Part shown: positions 42,750 through 51,158 of the stretch, piece after piece
Numbering within the stretch: position 1 is the first letter of the stretch
Layout: each line of letters begins with the position of its first letter
Notes under the pieces: generated by a model
The model's input: the letters and a program-made list of their open reading frames with translations, nothing else
Told to the model about the DNA's origin: nothing
The model's database searches: none
Source: Sphingopyxis sp.
Lineage (GTDB): Bacteria; Pseudomonadota; Alphaproteobacteria; Sphingomonadales; Sphingomonadaceae
Assembly (NCBI GenBank): GCA_017745175.1
Contig: JAGHZY010000009.1
Coordinates: 37,445-101,444 of the forward strand
DNA length: 64,000 bases
Reading direction: 5' to 3'
Made by a program: the position numbers and the translations under genes

Positions 42750-43757
42750 ATGATACCTGCCATTTTCGGCCTGTCGGGCCTGACCCTGACCGACGACGAG
42801 CGCGCCTTCTTCCGCGACAGCGACCCGGCGGGCTATATCCTGTTCGGGCGCAATATCGAGAACCGCGGACAGCTGCGGCGCCTTACGGATGAGCTTCGGG
42901 CGCTCGACGGTCGTGCCAACCTGCCGATCCTGATCGATCAGGAAGGCGGGCGTGTGGCGCGCATGAAATCGCCCGAATGGCCGCTTTTTCCGAGCGGCGC
43001 CGCATTCGACGCGCTTTACGATCGCGCGCCGGCCAGCGCCATCGAGGCCGCGCGGCTCAACGCGATGGCGCTTGCGGCGATGCTCGCTGAAGTTGGCATC
43101 ACCGTCGACTGCCTGCCCCTGCTCGACGTTCGCCAGCCGGGCGCGAGCGATGTGATCGGTGATCGCGCGCTTGGCAGCGAGCCGATGCGCGTCGCGGCGC
43201 TCGGGCGCGCGATCCTCGGCGGATTGCAGGACGGCGGGGTCGTCGGGATCGTCAAGCATATTCCGGGACACGGCCGCGCACTGCTCGACACGCATGAGGC
43301 GCTGCCGACGGTCACGGCCTCCGATCGTGACCTGCAAACCGATCTCGCACCCTTCGCGGCGCTCCGCGATGCCGCGATGGCAATGACCTGTCACGTCGTC
43401 TTCGACGCTTGGGACCCCGACCGGCCCGCGACATTGTCGCCAGTCGTGATCGACAGCGTCATACGCCAGCGGATCGGCTTTCACGGGCTGCTGATGACCG
43501 ACGATCTCGATATGAAGGCACTGTCGGGCGACGTGCCGTCGCGCGCCGCCGACGCGATTACGGCCGGGTGCGATATCGCGCTCAACTGCTGGGCGAGGAT
43601 GGGCGATATGGTCGGGATCGCGAATGCACTCGATCCGATCAGCACCGTTTCGCGCGCGCGCCTCCAAGGGGCCATGGATCGCATTTCGGGGGCCAGCGAC
43701 GCGCGCGAGTTTGCGACCCTCGTCGATCAGCGCGACGCGCTGCTGGCGATGGTCTGA
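42750..43757 (+). CDS. nagZ: Beta-N-acetylhexosaminidase (peptidoglycan recycling)
   Basis: 335 residues, glycoside hydrolase family 3. It removes N-acetylglucosamine from anhydro-muropeptides in the cytoplasm. Hallmarks: GYILFGRNIENRGQLRRL, LIDQEGGRVARMKSP, the KHIPGHGRALLDTHEALPTV loop with the catalytic His, and LLMTDDLDMKAL with the nucleophile Asp. No signal peptide, as expected. It starts 106 bases after the SPOR gene and ends six bases before scpA. Confidence 0.94.
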   Translation: MIPAIFGLSGLTLTDDERAFFRDSDPAGYILFGRNIENRGQLRRLTDELRALDGRANLPILIDQEGGRVARMKSPEWPLFPSGAAFDALYDRAPASAIEAARLNAMALAAMLAEVGITVDCLPLLDVRQPGASDVIGDRALGSEPMRVAALGRAILGGLQDGGVVGIVKHIPGHGRALLDTHEALPTVTASDRDLQTDLAPFAALRDAAMAMTCHVVFDAWDPDRPATLSPVVIDSVIRQRIGFHGLLMTDDLDMKALSGDVPSRAADAITAGCDIALNCWARMGDMVGIANALDPISTVSRARLQGAMDRISGASDAREFATLVDQRDALLAMV

Positions 43758-43763
43758 TCGCCG

Positions 43764-44537
43764 ATGGAGGAGCTGCCGCTCGATTTCGAGATCGTACCGG
43801 CGGCGCCAGAGCGCGAGGATGCCCTGCAGCTTTCGTTCGAAAGCTGGGAAGGGCCCCTCGATCTCCTTCTCGCACTCGCGCGTGGCCAGAAGGTCGATCT
43901 CAAGCAGATTTCGATCCTTGCACTCGTCGAGCAATATCTGACCTTTATCGCCGGCGCGCGCGAGCTGAAGCTCGAAGTCGCGGCCGATTATCTCGTGATG
44001 GCGGCATGGCTCGCCTATCTCAAATCGGCGCTGCTGCTGCCCAAGGATCCGCTCGAGGATCCGTCGCCTGACGAGCTCGCACTGCGCCTGCAATTACGGC
44101 TGCAGCGGCTCGCGGCGATGCGCGATGCCGCGGCGCGGCTGCTCGCGCGCGACAGGATCGGCCGCGACGTTTTCCTGCGTGCAAAGCCCGAGGGGCTGCG
44201 CGACATCAAGGTGCGGCGCTGGGACGCCAGCCTCTATGAACTCCTTGCGGCATACGGGCAGGTCAAGCTGCGTTCCGAACCCGTCGTCCATATGGTGTCG
44301 CGCCGCCCGGTCGTCACGCTCGATGCCGCGCTCCATCATTTGCAGCGGATGCTGGGCGTGAAGCTCGACTGGGCCGAACTCTCCGATTTCCTCCCGGCTG
44401 ATTATGACGGAGCGCTCCGTCGCTCCGCGATCGCATCGAGTTTCGTCGCCGCGCTCGAACTGGCGCGGCAAGGCCGCGTCGACCTGAAGCAGGACGGCGC
44501 ATTCGAACCGCTTTATCTGAAGGCCGCACAAGCATGA
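43764..44537 (+). CDS. scpA: Segregation and condensation protein A
   Basis: 257 residues. ScpA is the kleisin that bridges SMC heads. N-terminal domain LSFESWEGPLDLLLALARGQ and KVDLKQISILALVEQYL, a helical middle (AADYLVMAAWLAYLKSALLL) and a winged-helix C-terminus. It overlaps scpB by four bases (ATGA). No smc gene is in the window. Confidence 0.93.
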   Translation: MEELPLDFEIVPAAPEREDALQLSFESWEGPLDLLLALARGQKVDLKQISILALVEQYLTFIAGARELKLEVAADYLVMAAWLAYLKSALLLPKDPLEDPSPDELALRLQLRLQRLAAMRDAAARLLARDRIGRDVFLRAKPEGLRDIKVRRWDASLYELLAAYGQVKLRSEPVVHMVSRRPVVTLDAALHHLQRMLGVKLDWAELSDFLPADYDGALRRSAIASSFVAALELARQGRVDLKQDGAFEPLYLKAAQA

Positions 44538-45127
44538 TCGACGATCTCGAACGCGCAATAGAGGCGATGCTCTTTGCCAGCGACAAACCGCTCGACGCGC
44601 GGCAGGTCGCGGGCCGTCTGGGCGACGAAAAGACGTCGGGAGAGGTCCGGACGATTATCCAGACGATCGCCGCACGTCATGCAGGCAGCGGGATCGAGCT
44701 CGTCGAGCGCGGCGGGCATTGGCATTTCCAGACCCCCGCCGATCTCGCGCACCTGCTGCGCCGTGAGCGCGACGATCCGCGCAAGTTGTCGCGTGCCGCC
44801 GCCGAGGTGCTTGCGATTGTCGCCTATCACGAGCCCGTGAGCCGCGCCGAGATCGAGGCGATCCGCGGCGTCCAGACCTCGAAGGGCACGCTCGACGTGC
44901 TGATGGAGGCCGAGTGGATCGCACCGGCAGGGCGGCGCGAGGTTCCTGGGCGCCCGCTCATCTACAAGACGACCGACGCTTTCCTGCAACATTTCGGCCT
45001 CACGAGCCGCAAGGACCTGCCGGGAATTGAGGATCTGCGTGCGGCGGGACTGCTCGACCCGGTCGATCTCGCTTTCGAGGAAGCGATGGGCGAACTGGAC
45101 CTAGTAAAAGACGGTGAAGAGGCCTAG
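44534..45127 (+). CDS. scpB: Segregation and condensation protein B
   Basis: 197 residues, two winged-helix units: EAMLFASDKPLDARQVAGRL in the first and SRAAAEVLAIVAYHEPVSRA, EIEAIRGVQTSKGTLDVLME in the second. It partners ScpA in the SMC complex. The C-terminal acidic tail is short. A tatA gene follows after 25 bases. Confidence 0.93.
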   Translation: MIDDLERAIEAMLFASDKPLDARQVAGRLGDEKTSGEVRTIIQTIAARHAGSGIELVERGGHWHFQTPADLAHLLRRERDDPRKLSRAAAEVLAIVAYHEPVSRAEIEAIRGVQTSKGTLDVLMEAEWIAPAGRREVPGRPLIYKTTDAFLQHFGLTSRKDLPGIEDLRAAGLLDPVDLAFEEAMGELDLVKDGEEA

Positions 45128-45152
45128 ATGAGCCCTTCAAGGAGAATTTGAG

Positions 45153-45386
45153 ATGGGTAGCTTCAGCATCTGGCACTGGCTCGTGGTTGGGATTCTCGTC
45201 CTGCTGCTGTTCGGCAAGGGCCGTTTTTCGGACATGATGGGCGATGTCGCAAAGGGCATCAAAAGCTTCAAGAAGGGCATGGCCGACGACGACGCGCCGA
45301 CCCCCGCACCCAAGCACATCGAGGGCCAGCGCGCACCCGACGCCACACCGATGTCGACGCCGACGGCCGAGCACGACAAGCTCTGA
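45153..45386 (+). CDS. tatA: Twin-arginine translocase subunit TatA
   Basis: 77 residues. Short N-terminal membrane helix ([19 protein letters not shown]) with the conserved FGKGR hinge, then an amphipathic helix ([19 protein letters not shown]) and an acidic, Pro-rich tail. It forms the size-variable Tat channel. A good ribosome-binding site (AAGGAG) lies upstream. First of tatA-tatB-tatC; likely clients in this window are the 26.6 kb protein and possibly PotF. Confidence 0.95.
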   Translation: MGSFSIWHWLVVGILVLLLFGKGRFSDMMGDVAKGIKSFKKGMADDDAPTPAPKHIEGQRAPDATPMSTPTAEHDKL

Positions 45387-45414
45387 ACGCCAGTCCCCGG
45401 CGGAGAATTAGGCG

Positions 45415-45810
45415 ATGTTCGATGTTGCGCCCACCGAGCTGCTCCTCGTGGTGATGGTGGCCCTGGTGGTTATCGGTCCCAAGGATCTGCCCAAGGCGAT
45501 GCGCTTTGTCGGCAAATGGATGGGGAAAGCCCGCGGCATGGCGCGCCATTTCCGTTCGGGTCTCGATACGATGATGCGTGAGGCCGAGCTCGAAGAGCTT
45601 GAAAAGCAGTGGCGCGAACAGAATGAGGCGATCATGCGCGAATTTCCGCGGATCGACGACGTGAATGCATCGCCGGCGACCCCTTCGGTGACGACGCCAG
45701 CCGAACCGGCAGCCACCGAACCGGCAACCGAAACCGCGATCGATGAGGCCGCCGCAGCCAACCCGCCCGAAACCCATGTCGTACCGCCGAAGGACGGCCC
45801 GCTGCCGTGA
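45415..45810 (+). CDS. tatB: Twin-arginine translocase subunit TatB
   Basis: 131 residues. N-terminal helix (APTELLLVVMVALVVIGPKD) with the Gly-Pro hinge and LPKAMRFVGKWMGKARGMAR amphipathic helix, followed by an Ala/Pro/Thr/Glu-rich cytoplasmic tail. TatB with TatC binds the signal peptide. It overlaps tatC as GTGA. Confidence 0.95.
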   Translation: MFDVAPTELLLVVMVALVVIGPKDLPKAMRFVGKWMGKARGMARHFRSGLDTMMREAELEELEKQWREQNEAIMREFPRIDDVNASPATPSVTTPAEPAATEPATETAIDEAAAANPPETHVVPPKDGPLP

Positions 45811-46607
45811 CTACGGAAAACGCGACCGACGAGGATGGCGCCGGCGGCAAGATGCCGCTGCTCGATCATCTGATCGAACTGCGTTCGCGCTTGCTGAAAT
45901 CCTTGCTGGCGATCGGCCTCGCCTTTGGCGTGTGCCTCTATTACGCCAAGCCGATTTTCGGCATTCTCGTCCAGCCGCTCGTCCGGGCGGGGCAGGGCAA
46001 GCTGATCTATACGCAGCTGTTCGAGGCCTTTTTCGTCGAGATCAAGGTCGCGCTGTTCGCGGCAATGATGATCGCCTTTCCGGTGATTGCGAACCAGCTG
46101 TGGAAATTCGTCGCGCCGGGCCTGTTCAAGCAAGAAAAGCGCGCGCTGCTCCCGTTCCTGCTCGCGACCCCGGTCCTGTTCGCTATCGGTGCCAGCTTCG
46201 CCTATTTCATCACCATCCCGATCGCGCTCAAGTTCTTGCTCGGATATCAGGGCAATGTTGGCGGGATCACACAGGAAGCGCTGCCGTCGGTCGGCAATTA
46301 TCTGAGCTTCACGATGCAGTTCATCATGGCGTTCGGCATCGCTTTCCTGCTGCCGATCCTGCTCATGCTGCTCGAGCGATCGGGGCTGGTGACGCGCGAA
46401 CAGCTGGTTTCGGCGCGCCGGTACATGATCGTCGCCGCGTTCGCGATCGCTGCGGTCTTTACCCCGCCCGACATCCTGAGCCAGCTGCTGCTCGCGGTAC
46501 CTTTGGTATTTCTGTATGAAATGTCGTTGCTTGCGATCTGGTTCACCCAGCGCCGACGCAAAACAGGCGCCGAAACGGCGCCTGTCGAGCCTCTCGAAGA
46601 GGCTTAG
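45807..46607 (+). CDS. tatC: Twin-arginine translocase subunit TatC
   Basis: 266 residues from a GTG start overlapping the tatB stop. Six membrane helices; conserved segments MPLLDHLIELRSRLLKSLLA, the Pro-containing FVEIKVALFAAMMIAFPVI, WKFVAPGLFKQEKRALLPFL and VFTPPDILSQLLLAVPLVFL. It is the receptor for RR signals. A 9-bp hairpin lies in its last codons. Confidence 0.96.
   Translation: MTTENATDEDGAGGKMPLLDHLIELRSRLLKSLLAIGLAFGVCLYYAKPIFGILVQPLVRAGQGKLIYTQLFEAFFVEIKVALFAAMMIAFPVIANQLWKFVAPGLFKQEKRALLPFLLATPVLFAIGASFAYFITIPIALKFLLGYQGNVGGITQEALPSVGNYLSFTMQFIMAFGIAFLLPILLMLLERSGLVTREQLVSARRYMIVAAFAIAAVFTPPDILSQLLLAVPLVFLYEMSLLAIWFTQRRRKTGAETAPVEPLEEA
46563..46585 (+). terminator. Hairpin inside the 3' end of tatC
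   Basis: ACAGGCGCC (46563-46571) and GGCGCCTGT (46577-46585) pair perfectly with a GAAAC loop, 20 bases before the stop. There is no T-run. It may end or stabilise the tat transcript at the convergent junction with the entericidin gene. Confidence 0.4.
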
Positions 46608-46624
46608 GGTAAGTTACTGCAAGA

Positions 46625-46753
46625 TCAGTGGATGGCGTCGCTGCCTGCCTGACCGACCGACTCGATGTCGCGGCCAGCTCCCTTCACCGTATTGCAAGCA
46701 GTGACCAGAACGCTGGCAAGCAGAGCGAGGAGGATTGCACGGAAACTCGTCAT
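46625..46753 (-). CDS. Entericidin A/B-family small lipoprotein
   Basis: 42 residues, too short for most gene finders. N-terminal helix and lipobox (ASVLVTAC, Cys20), then the family tail NTVKGAGRDIESVGQAGSDA. AGAGGT lies 8 bases upstream of the ATG. Entericidins are outer-membrane-linked lipoproteins tied to stress or a toxin-antidote pair in Escherichia coli; here only one is present and the role is unknown. Two homopolymeric G runs lie upstream. Confidence 0.85.
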   Translation of the reverse strand: MTSFRAILLALLASVLVTACNTVKGAGRDIESVGQAGSDAIH

Positions 46754-46802
46754 TTTTCTAACCTCTTCAGGATTGGATGCAAAATGGCCCGGCACGCTTC
46801 GA

Positions 46803-46857
46803 GGGGGGGGAGGGAATGCGGGCCGGGCCAATGTTGCTGAGCAGCGCTGCGGGGGGG
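46803..46857. repeat. Two poly-G tracts upstream of the entericidin gene
   Basis: Eight G at 46803-46810 and seven at 46851-46857, 50 and 98 bases upstream of the entericidin start, in the 221-base gap before mgtE. Such runs are prone to slippage. The rest of the gap holds a GCAGCGCTGC palindrome (46841-46850) and A/T-rich tracts near 46910-46950, where a weak mgtE terminator may lie. Confidence 0.5.
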
Positions 46858-46974
46858 CGATGACCGCTGCTCGAAGGGAGAACGACCGAGGCAGCCGATA
46901 GGTTCCCGAAAAAAACGCATGGATGAAATTTTTTTCGAAAACTTTTGAATCGCTTGGATTCCAAAGGCTTGTGA

Positions 46975-48426
46975 TCAGAGTGTCGTCAGTCCGCTGAGCA
47001 CTGCGAGGCCAAGGAAGGCGAGGAAACCCATGGAATCGGTCGTCATCGTAACGAAAATCGAACTCGCGACCGCCGGATCCTGATCGAGCCGGTCGAGGAG
47101 CAAGGGTATGGCGACGCCCGCTACGCCTGCGACGAAGATGTTCACGATCATTGCCGCGGCGATCACCGCGCCGAGTTGCGGATTGCCGAACCACAGCGCC
47201 GTCGCGGTGCCCGCGATGAGCGCGATCGTCCCGCCGTTGAGTAGAGCGATCTTCATTTCGCGCCAGATCGCGCGCCAGCTGTTCGAATCGGTCAGCTGGT
47301 TCATGGCGAGCGCGCGGACGGTGACCGCCAGCGTCTGCGTTCCGGCATTGCCGCCGACACCCGCGACGATCGGCATCAACGCTGCGAGCGCGACCATATG
47401 TTCGATCGCGCCCCCGAAAAGCCCGACGATCGTCGAGGCGACGAGCGCGGTGCCGAGGTTGGCGATCAGCCAGCGGACGCGCGCGCTATATGTTTCGCGG
47501 ATCGGTTCGTTGATGTCGCCGTCGCCGGCACCCGACAGGCGCAATATGTCTTCGCCCGCCTCTTCCTGGATGATGTGAACGACGTCGTCGACCGTGATCA
47601 TGCCGACGAGCCGTCCGCCCTTGTCGACGACCGCCGCGGAGATCAGCGCATATTTCTGGAAGCGCAGCGCGACCTCTTCCTGATCCATATCGACCGGGAT
47701 CAGCGTCTGCTCGCGCTTCATCACGTCGCTGATCGCAATGTCGCGCGGGGTACGGAGGATCCAGCTCAGCTGGCAGGTCCCGACCGGCTTGTGCATCGGG
47801 TCGACGACAAAGATTTCCCAGAAGTCGCTGGCAAGTTCGGTATCTTCGCGCAGGCGATCGATCACGTCGCCGACCGTCACATGTTCGGGCACTGCAACGA
47901 GGTCGCGCTGCATCAGGCGACCGGCGGATTCTTCGGGGAAGGACAGGGCGTCCTCGATCGCGGCGCGATCTTCGGGCTCCATCGCCTGGAGGACCGCCTG
48001 CTGCTCGTCCTCCTCCATATCCTCGATGATCGCGACGGCGTCGTCGGTATCGAGCTCGGACGCGAGCTCGGCCACTTGCTCCGGCGCGAGGAGGTCGATC
48101 AGTTCCTCGCGGACATAATCGTTCATCTCCGCCAGCACATCGGCCGACAGCATGTCGCCTAGCACCGCGGCGAGCATCGGTCGCTCGTCCGTACGCGCGA
48201 GTTCGAACAGATCGGCGATGTCCGCGGGGTGGAGCCGGCCGACGCGTTCGCGTGCCGCCTCGCCTTCACCGGCCTCTGCCAGTTCGATCACGTCGCGCAC
48301 GAATTCGGGCTTCAGCCGATCATCCTCATCGAGTTCGGTGTCGGCTTCACGCGCCGGCTGTTCGCGGTCGCGCTCGTCTGCAACGACGACATCTTCGCCC
48401 GGCAGGGATTCTTCGCGTTTGTCCAT
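46975..48426 (-). CDS. mgtE: Magnesium transporter MgtE
   Basis: 483 residues with GGGAGGA upstream. An acidic N-terminal extension (1-40) precedes the MgtE N domain (about 40-165; RLHPADIADLFELARTDERP, LAPEQVAELASELDTDDAVA), two CBS domains (165-285; DLVAVPEHVTVGDVIDRLRE, MITVDDVVHIIQEEAGED) and a five-helix channel (310-483; PIVAGVGGNAGTQTLAVTVR). It imports Mg2+ with gating by cytosolic Mg2+. Monocistronic. Confidence 0.95.
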   Translation of the reverse strand: MDKREESLPGEDVVVADERDREQPAREADTELDEDDRLKPEFVRDVIELAEAGEGEAARERVGRLHPADIADLFELARTDERPMLAAVLGDMLSADVLAEMNDYVREELIDLLAPEQVAELASELDTDDAVAIIEDMEEDEQQAVLQAMEPEDRAAIEDALSFPEESAGRLMQRDLVAVPEHVTVGDVIDRLREDTELASDFWEIFVVDPMHKPVGTCQLSWILRTPRDIAISDVMKREQTLIPVDMDQEEVALRFQKYALISAAVVDKGGRLVGMITVDDVVHIIQEEAGEDILRLSGAGDGDINEPIRETYSARVRWLIANLGTALVASTIVGLFGGAIEHMVALAALMPIVAGVGGNAGTQTLAVTVRALAMNQLTDSNSWRAIWREMKIALLNGGTIALIAGTATALWFGNPQLGAVIAAAMIVNIFVAGVAGVAIPLLLDRLDQDPAVASSIFVTMTTDSMGFLAFLGLAVLSGLTTL

Positions 48427-48585
48427 CGCGCGGTCCTCCCTGGTCTCTTGCGGCGTCCGAGCTTTCCCCTAGTGCCGCCACCCGCCGATGGCAACGCCGC
48501 GCGCGCCTTTTCGACAATTAGTGCGTGGCCTTGGACGCCGCGTCGGGCTATGGGACCGCCAACCCCAGACCGCAGGAGTTTCAAT

Positions 48586-49032
48586 ATGTCCGATACCCTT
48601 ACGCTTTCGCTGTCGACCGGCGATGTCGTCATCCGCCTTCGCCCCGACCTTGCGCCGCAGCATGTCGAGCGCATCACCAGTCTTGCGAAGGAAGGCTTTT
48701 ATGACGGCGTGGTGTTCCACCGCGTGATCCCGGGTTTCATGGCGCAGGGCGGCGATCCGACGGGCACGGGCATGGGCGGCAGCAAGCTTCCCGACCTGCC
48801 GCAGGAATTCAGCAGCGAACCGCACATCCGTGGTGTCTGTTCGATGGCGCGTGCACAGAACCCGAACAGCGCGAACAGCCAGTTCTTCATCTGCTTCGAG
48901 GACGCACGCTTCCTCGACAACCAGTACACCGTCTGGGGCGAAGTCACCGAAGGTATGGAAAATGTCGACGCGCTGCCCAAGGGCGAGCCGCCGCGCGAAC
49001 CCGGCAAGATTGTCAAGGCGACCGTCGGCTGA
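48586..49032 (+). CDS. Cyclophilin-type peptidyl-prolyl isomerase
   Basis: 148 residues from the ATG at 48586, preceded by CAGGAG; the longer frame starting at 48229 is not coding. Catalytic core: FHRVIPGFMAQGGDPTGTGM (Arg and Phe of the active site), NPNSANSQFFICFED and the later DNQYTVWGEVTEGMENVDAL. No signal peptide, so cytoplasmic (PpiB-like). Followed by a textbook terminator. Confidence 0.93.
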   Translation: MSDTLTLSLSTGDVVIRLRPDLAPQHVERITSLAKEGFYDGVVFHRVIPGFMAQGGDPTGTGMGGSKLPDLPQEFSSEPHIRGVCSMARAQNPNSANSQFFICFEDARFLDNQYTVWGEVTEGMENVDALPKGEPPREPGKIVKATVG

Positions 49033-49038
49033 TCGGAC

Positions 49039-49067
49039 AAGTCCCCGCTTCGGCGGGGACTTTTTTT
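49039..49067 (+). terminator. Rho-independent terminator after the cyclophilin gene
   Basis: AAGTCCCCGC pairs with GCGGGGACTT around a TTCG tetraloop, followed by seven T (49061-49067). The stem could also serve the convergent nitronate monooxygenase gene, which ends at 49070. Confidence 0.92.
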
Positions 49068-49069
49068 GT

Positions 49070-50206
49070 CTAGTCGCCGATGAAGCCGTTCAGGCGTTCG
49101 CACGCGGCGATCCAGTCTTCCTTGAACGCCTGCACGACCTGTCCGGCGCCCATCGCCTCGTTCATCAGCCCGACGCCTTGGCCGACCCAATAGGTCGCGA
49201 GTGCCTTGGCGCCTTCGTGGCCGCCTTCGGACAATTTGTCGACCTTGCGCAGCGCGGGTTCGCTGACCAGCGACTGGAGCGGCATCGGTAGCGGTTTCGG
49301 CGCGCCCTCGGCTTCCCATGCGTCGGTCCACGGCGAACGCAGCTGGCGCGAGGGCTTGCCGGTGCGGCTCTTTGATCGCACGGTGTCGCGCGCCGAGGCG
49401 GCGAGCATCTTTTCCTTCACGACCGGATTGGTTTCGGCTTCGGCGGTGGTCAGCCAGACCGATCCGCACCAGGCGCCATGCGCGCCCATCGCCATCGCCG
49501 CCGCCATCTGGCGTCCGGTAACGATGCCGCCCGCGGCCAGGATCGACGTGTTCGCACCGATCGCCTCGACCGCCGCGGCGACTTCGGGGACGAGCACCAT
49601 GGTCGCGACCTCGCCGCAGTGACCGCCCGCTTCACCGCCCGCGACGACGAGGATATCGACGCCCGCGCGGACTTGCGCGAGCGCGTGATCGCGTGTGCCG
49701 ACCAGCGCCGCGACGGGCACGTTGTGGTGCTTGCCGAGTTCGAGCATCAGCGGCGGCGGGACACCGAGCGCGTTGGCGATAAGCCGGATCGGGTGACGAA
49801 AGGCGACTTCGAGCAGCTTCGCCGCGCCGTCCTCGTGCATATTGTCACCGAAGCTCTGCCGCGCTTCCATCGCGGCTTCCAGCCCGGCAGCGTCGACGTC
49901 GAACTTGCCGAGCAGGTCGGCGGCGAATTTCAGGTGGGTTTCGGGCACTTTCGCGGCGCCGGATGATGGCGCGTCGCCCTTGCCCGCGAAACTGTTCGGG
50001 ACGATCAGGTCGACGCCATAGGGGCGCCGGCCGATATGTTCGTCGATCCACGCCAGCTCTTCCTCGAGCCGTTCGGGCGGCAGCGCGGCAGCGCCGAAGA
50101 CGCCCATGCCGCCCGCTTTCGACACGGCGACGACGACGTCGCGGCAGTGCGAGAAGGCGAGCAGGGGGAATTCGATGCCGAGCATCGTGCAGATGGGGGA
50201 TTGCAT
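49070..50206 (-). CDS. Nitronate monooxygenase-family protein
   Basis: 378 residues of the NMO / 2-nitropropane dioxygenase family, FMN-dependent. N-terminus TMLGIEFPLLAFSHCRDVVV and VSKAGGMGVFGAAALPP, the FMN-phosphate region VVAGGEAGGHCGEVATMVLV and ILAAGGIVTGRQMAAAMAMG. GGAGAGG precedes the ATG. Physiological substrates may be nitronates such as propionate-3-nitronate, or the protein may be an enoyl-reductase-like relative. A TTGACGT-AA-ACGTCAA palindrome lies 53 bases upstream. Confidence 0.88.
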   Translation of the reverse strand: MQSPICTMLGIEFPLLAFSHCRDVVVAVSKAGGMGVFGAAALPPERLEEELAWIDEHIGRRPYGVDLIVPNSFAGKGDAPSSGAAKVPETHLKFAADLLGKFDVDAAGLEAAMEARQSFGDNMHEDGAAKLLEVAFRHPIRLIANALGVPPPLMLELGKHHNVPVAALVGTRDHALAQVRAGVDILVVAGGEAGGHCGEVATMVLVPEVAAAVEAIGANTSILAAGGIVTGRQMAAAMAMGAHGAWCGSVWLTTAEAETNPVVKEKMLAASARDTVRSKSRTGKPSRQLRSPWTDAWEAEGAPKPLPMPLQSLVSEPALRKVDKLSEGGHEGAKALATYWVGQGVGLMNEAMGAGQVVQAFKEDWIAACERLNGFIGD

Positions 50207-50258
50207 GGGCCTCTCCGATTTTGTCGATCTTCGCTTATATCGCGCATGTCAGCGCCAG

Positions 50259-50274
50259 TTGACGTAAACGTCAA
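50259..50274 (-). promoter_or_regulatory. Perfect palindrome of LiuR/MerR type upstream of the NMO gene
   Basis: TTGACGTAAACGTCAA is a perfect 7+2+7 inverted repeat, 53 bases upstream of the nitronate monooxygenase start and 36 upstream of nadC. It has the form reported for MerR-family LiuR operators of branched-chain amino acid and acyl-CoA catabolism. The regulator assignment is inference. Confidence 0.6.
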
Positions 50275-50309
50275 GTTGATTTGCCGCGCCAGCCGATTAT
50301 CGCGGGTGC

Positions 50310-51158
50310 ATGACCCAGTTCTCCTTGCCCGATTTCGACCTCGATGCCTTTGTCCGAGCCACTCTGGCCGAGGATCTGGGGGCGGGGGGCGACATCACCT
50401 CGATGGCGACGATTCCCGCCGATGCGCGCTTCGGCGGGGTGATGGACAGCCGCGATGCGATCACCGTCGCGGGGCTGCCGATCGCCGAGCGATTCTTTCG
50501 CGCACTCGAACCGGCGATGGAGATCGATATCCTTGCGGAGGAAGGCGCCGGGGTGGCCGCGGGCAGCGACCTGATGCGCCTGTCGGGCAATGCGCGCGCG
50601 ATGCTGACCGCCGAGCGGTCGGCGCTCAACACGGTGCAGCATCTGTCGGGAATCGCGACGATGACGCGCCAATATGTCGACGCACTCGCCGGCACGGGCG
50701 CGACGCTGCTCGATACACGCAAGACGATCCCCGGCCTGCGCGTGCTCGAGAAATATGCGACGCGTATGGGCGGCGCGAAGAATCACCGCATGGGCCTGTG
50801 GGACGCGGCGATGATCAAGGACAATCACGTCGCGGTCGCGGGGTCGGTCGAGGAAGCGGTTCGCCGCGCGGTCGCCGCGGGGATCGCGGACATCATCGTC
50901 GAGGTCGATCGCGTGGCGCAGGTCGAACCCGCACTGAAGGCCGGAGCGACGCACCTGCTGCTCGACAATATGGGACTCGACGAACTGCACCAGTGCGTCG
51001 CGCTGGTCGGCGGCGCGGTGCCGACCGAAGCGTCGGGCGGTGTGCGGCTCGACACGATCCGCGACATCGGCGCGACCGGAGTGACCTATGTCTCGGTCGG
51101 GCGGCTGACGCAGTCGGCGCCGGCGGCGGACATCGGGCTCGACTTTGCGCTGGCCTAG
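50310..51158 (+). CDS. nadC: Nicotinate-nucleotide pyrophosphorylase (carboxylating)
   Basis: 282 residues. It converts quinolinate and PRPP to NaMN in de novo NAD synthesis. N-terminal domain AEDLGAGGDITSMATIPADA; active-site segments LNTVQHLSGIATMTRQYVDA, LLDTRKTIPGLRVLEKYATR, GGAKNHRMGLWDAAMIKDNH and LLLDNMGLDELHQCVALVGG, EASGGVRLDTIRDIGATGVT. nadA and nadB are not in the window. It overlaps the RNase T2 gene by 14 bases. Confidence 0.95.
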   Translation: MTQFSLPDFDLDAFVRATLAEDLGAGGDITSMATIPADARFGGVMDSRDAITVAGLPIAERFFRALEPAMEIDILAEEGAGVAAGSDLMRLSGNARAMLTAERSALNTVQHLSGIATMTRQYVDALAGTGATLLDTRKTIPGLRVLEKYATRMGGAKNHRMGLWDAAMIKDNHVAVAGSVEEAVRRAVAAGIADIIVEVDRVAQVEPALKAGATHLLLDNMGLDELHQCVALVGGAVPTEASGGVRLDTIRDIGATGVTYVSVGRLTQSAPAADIGLDFALA

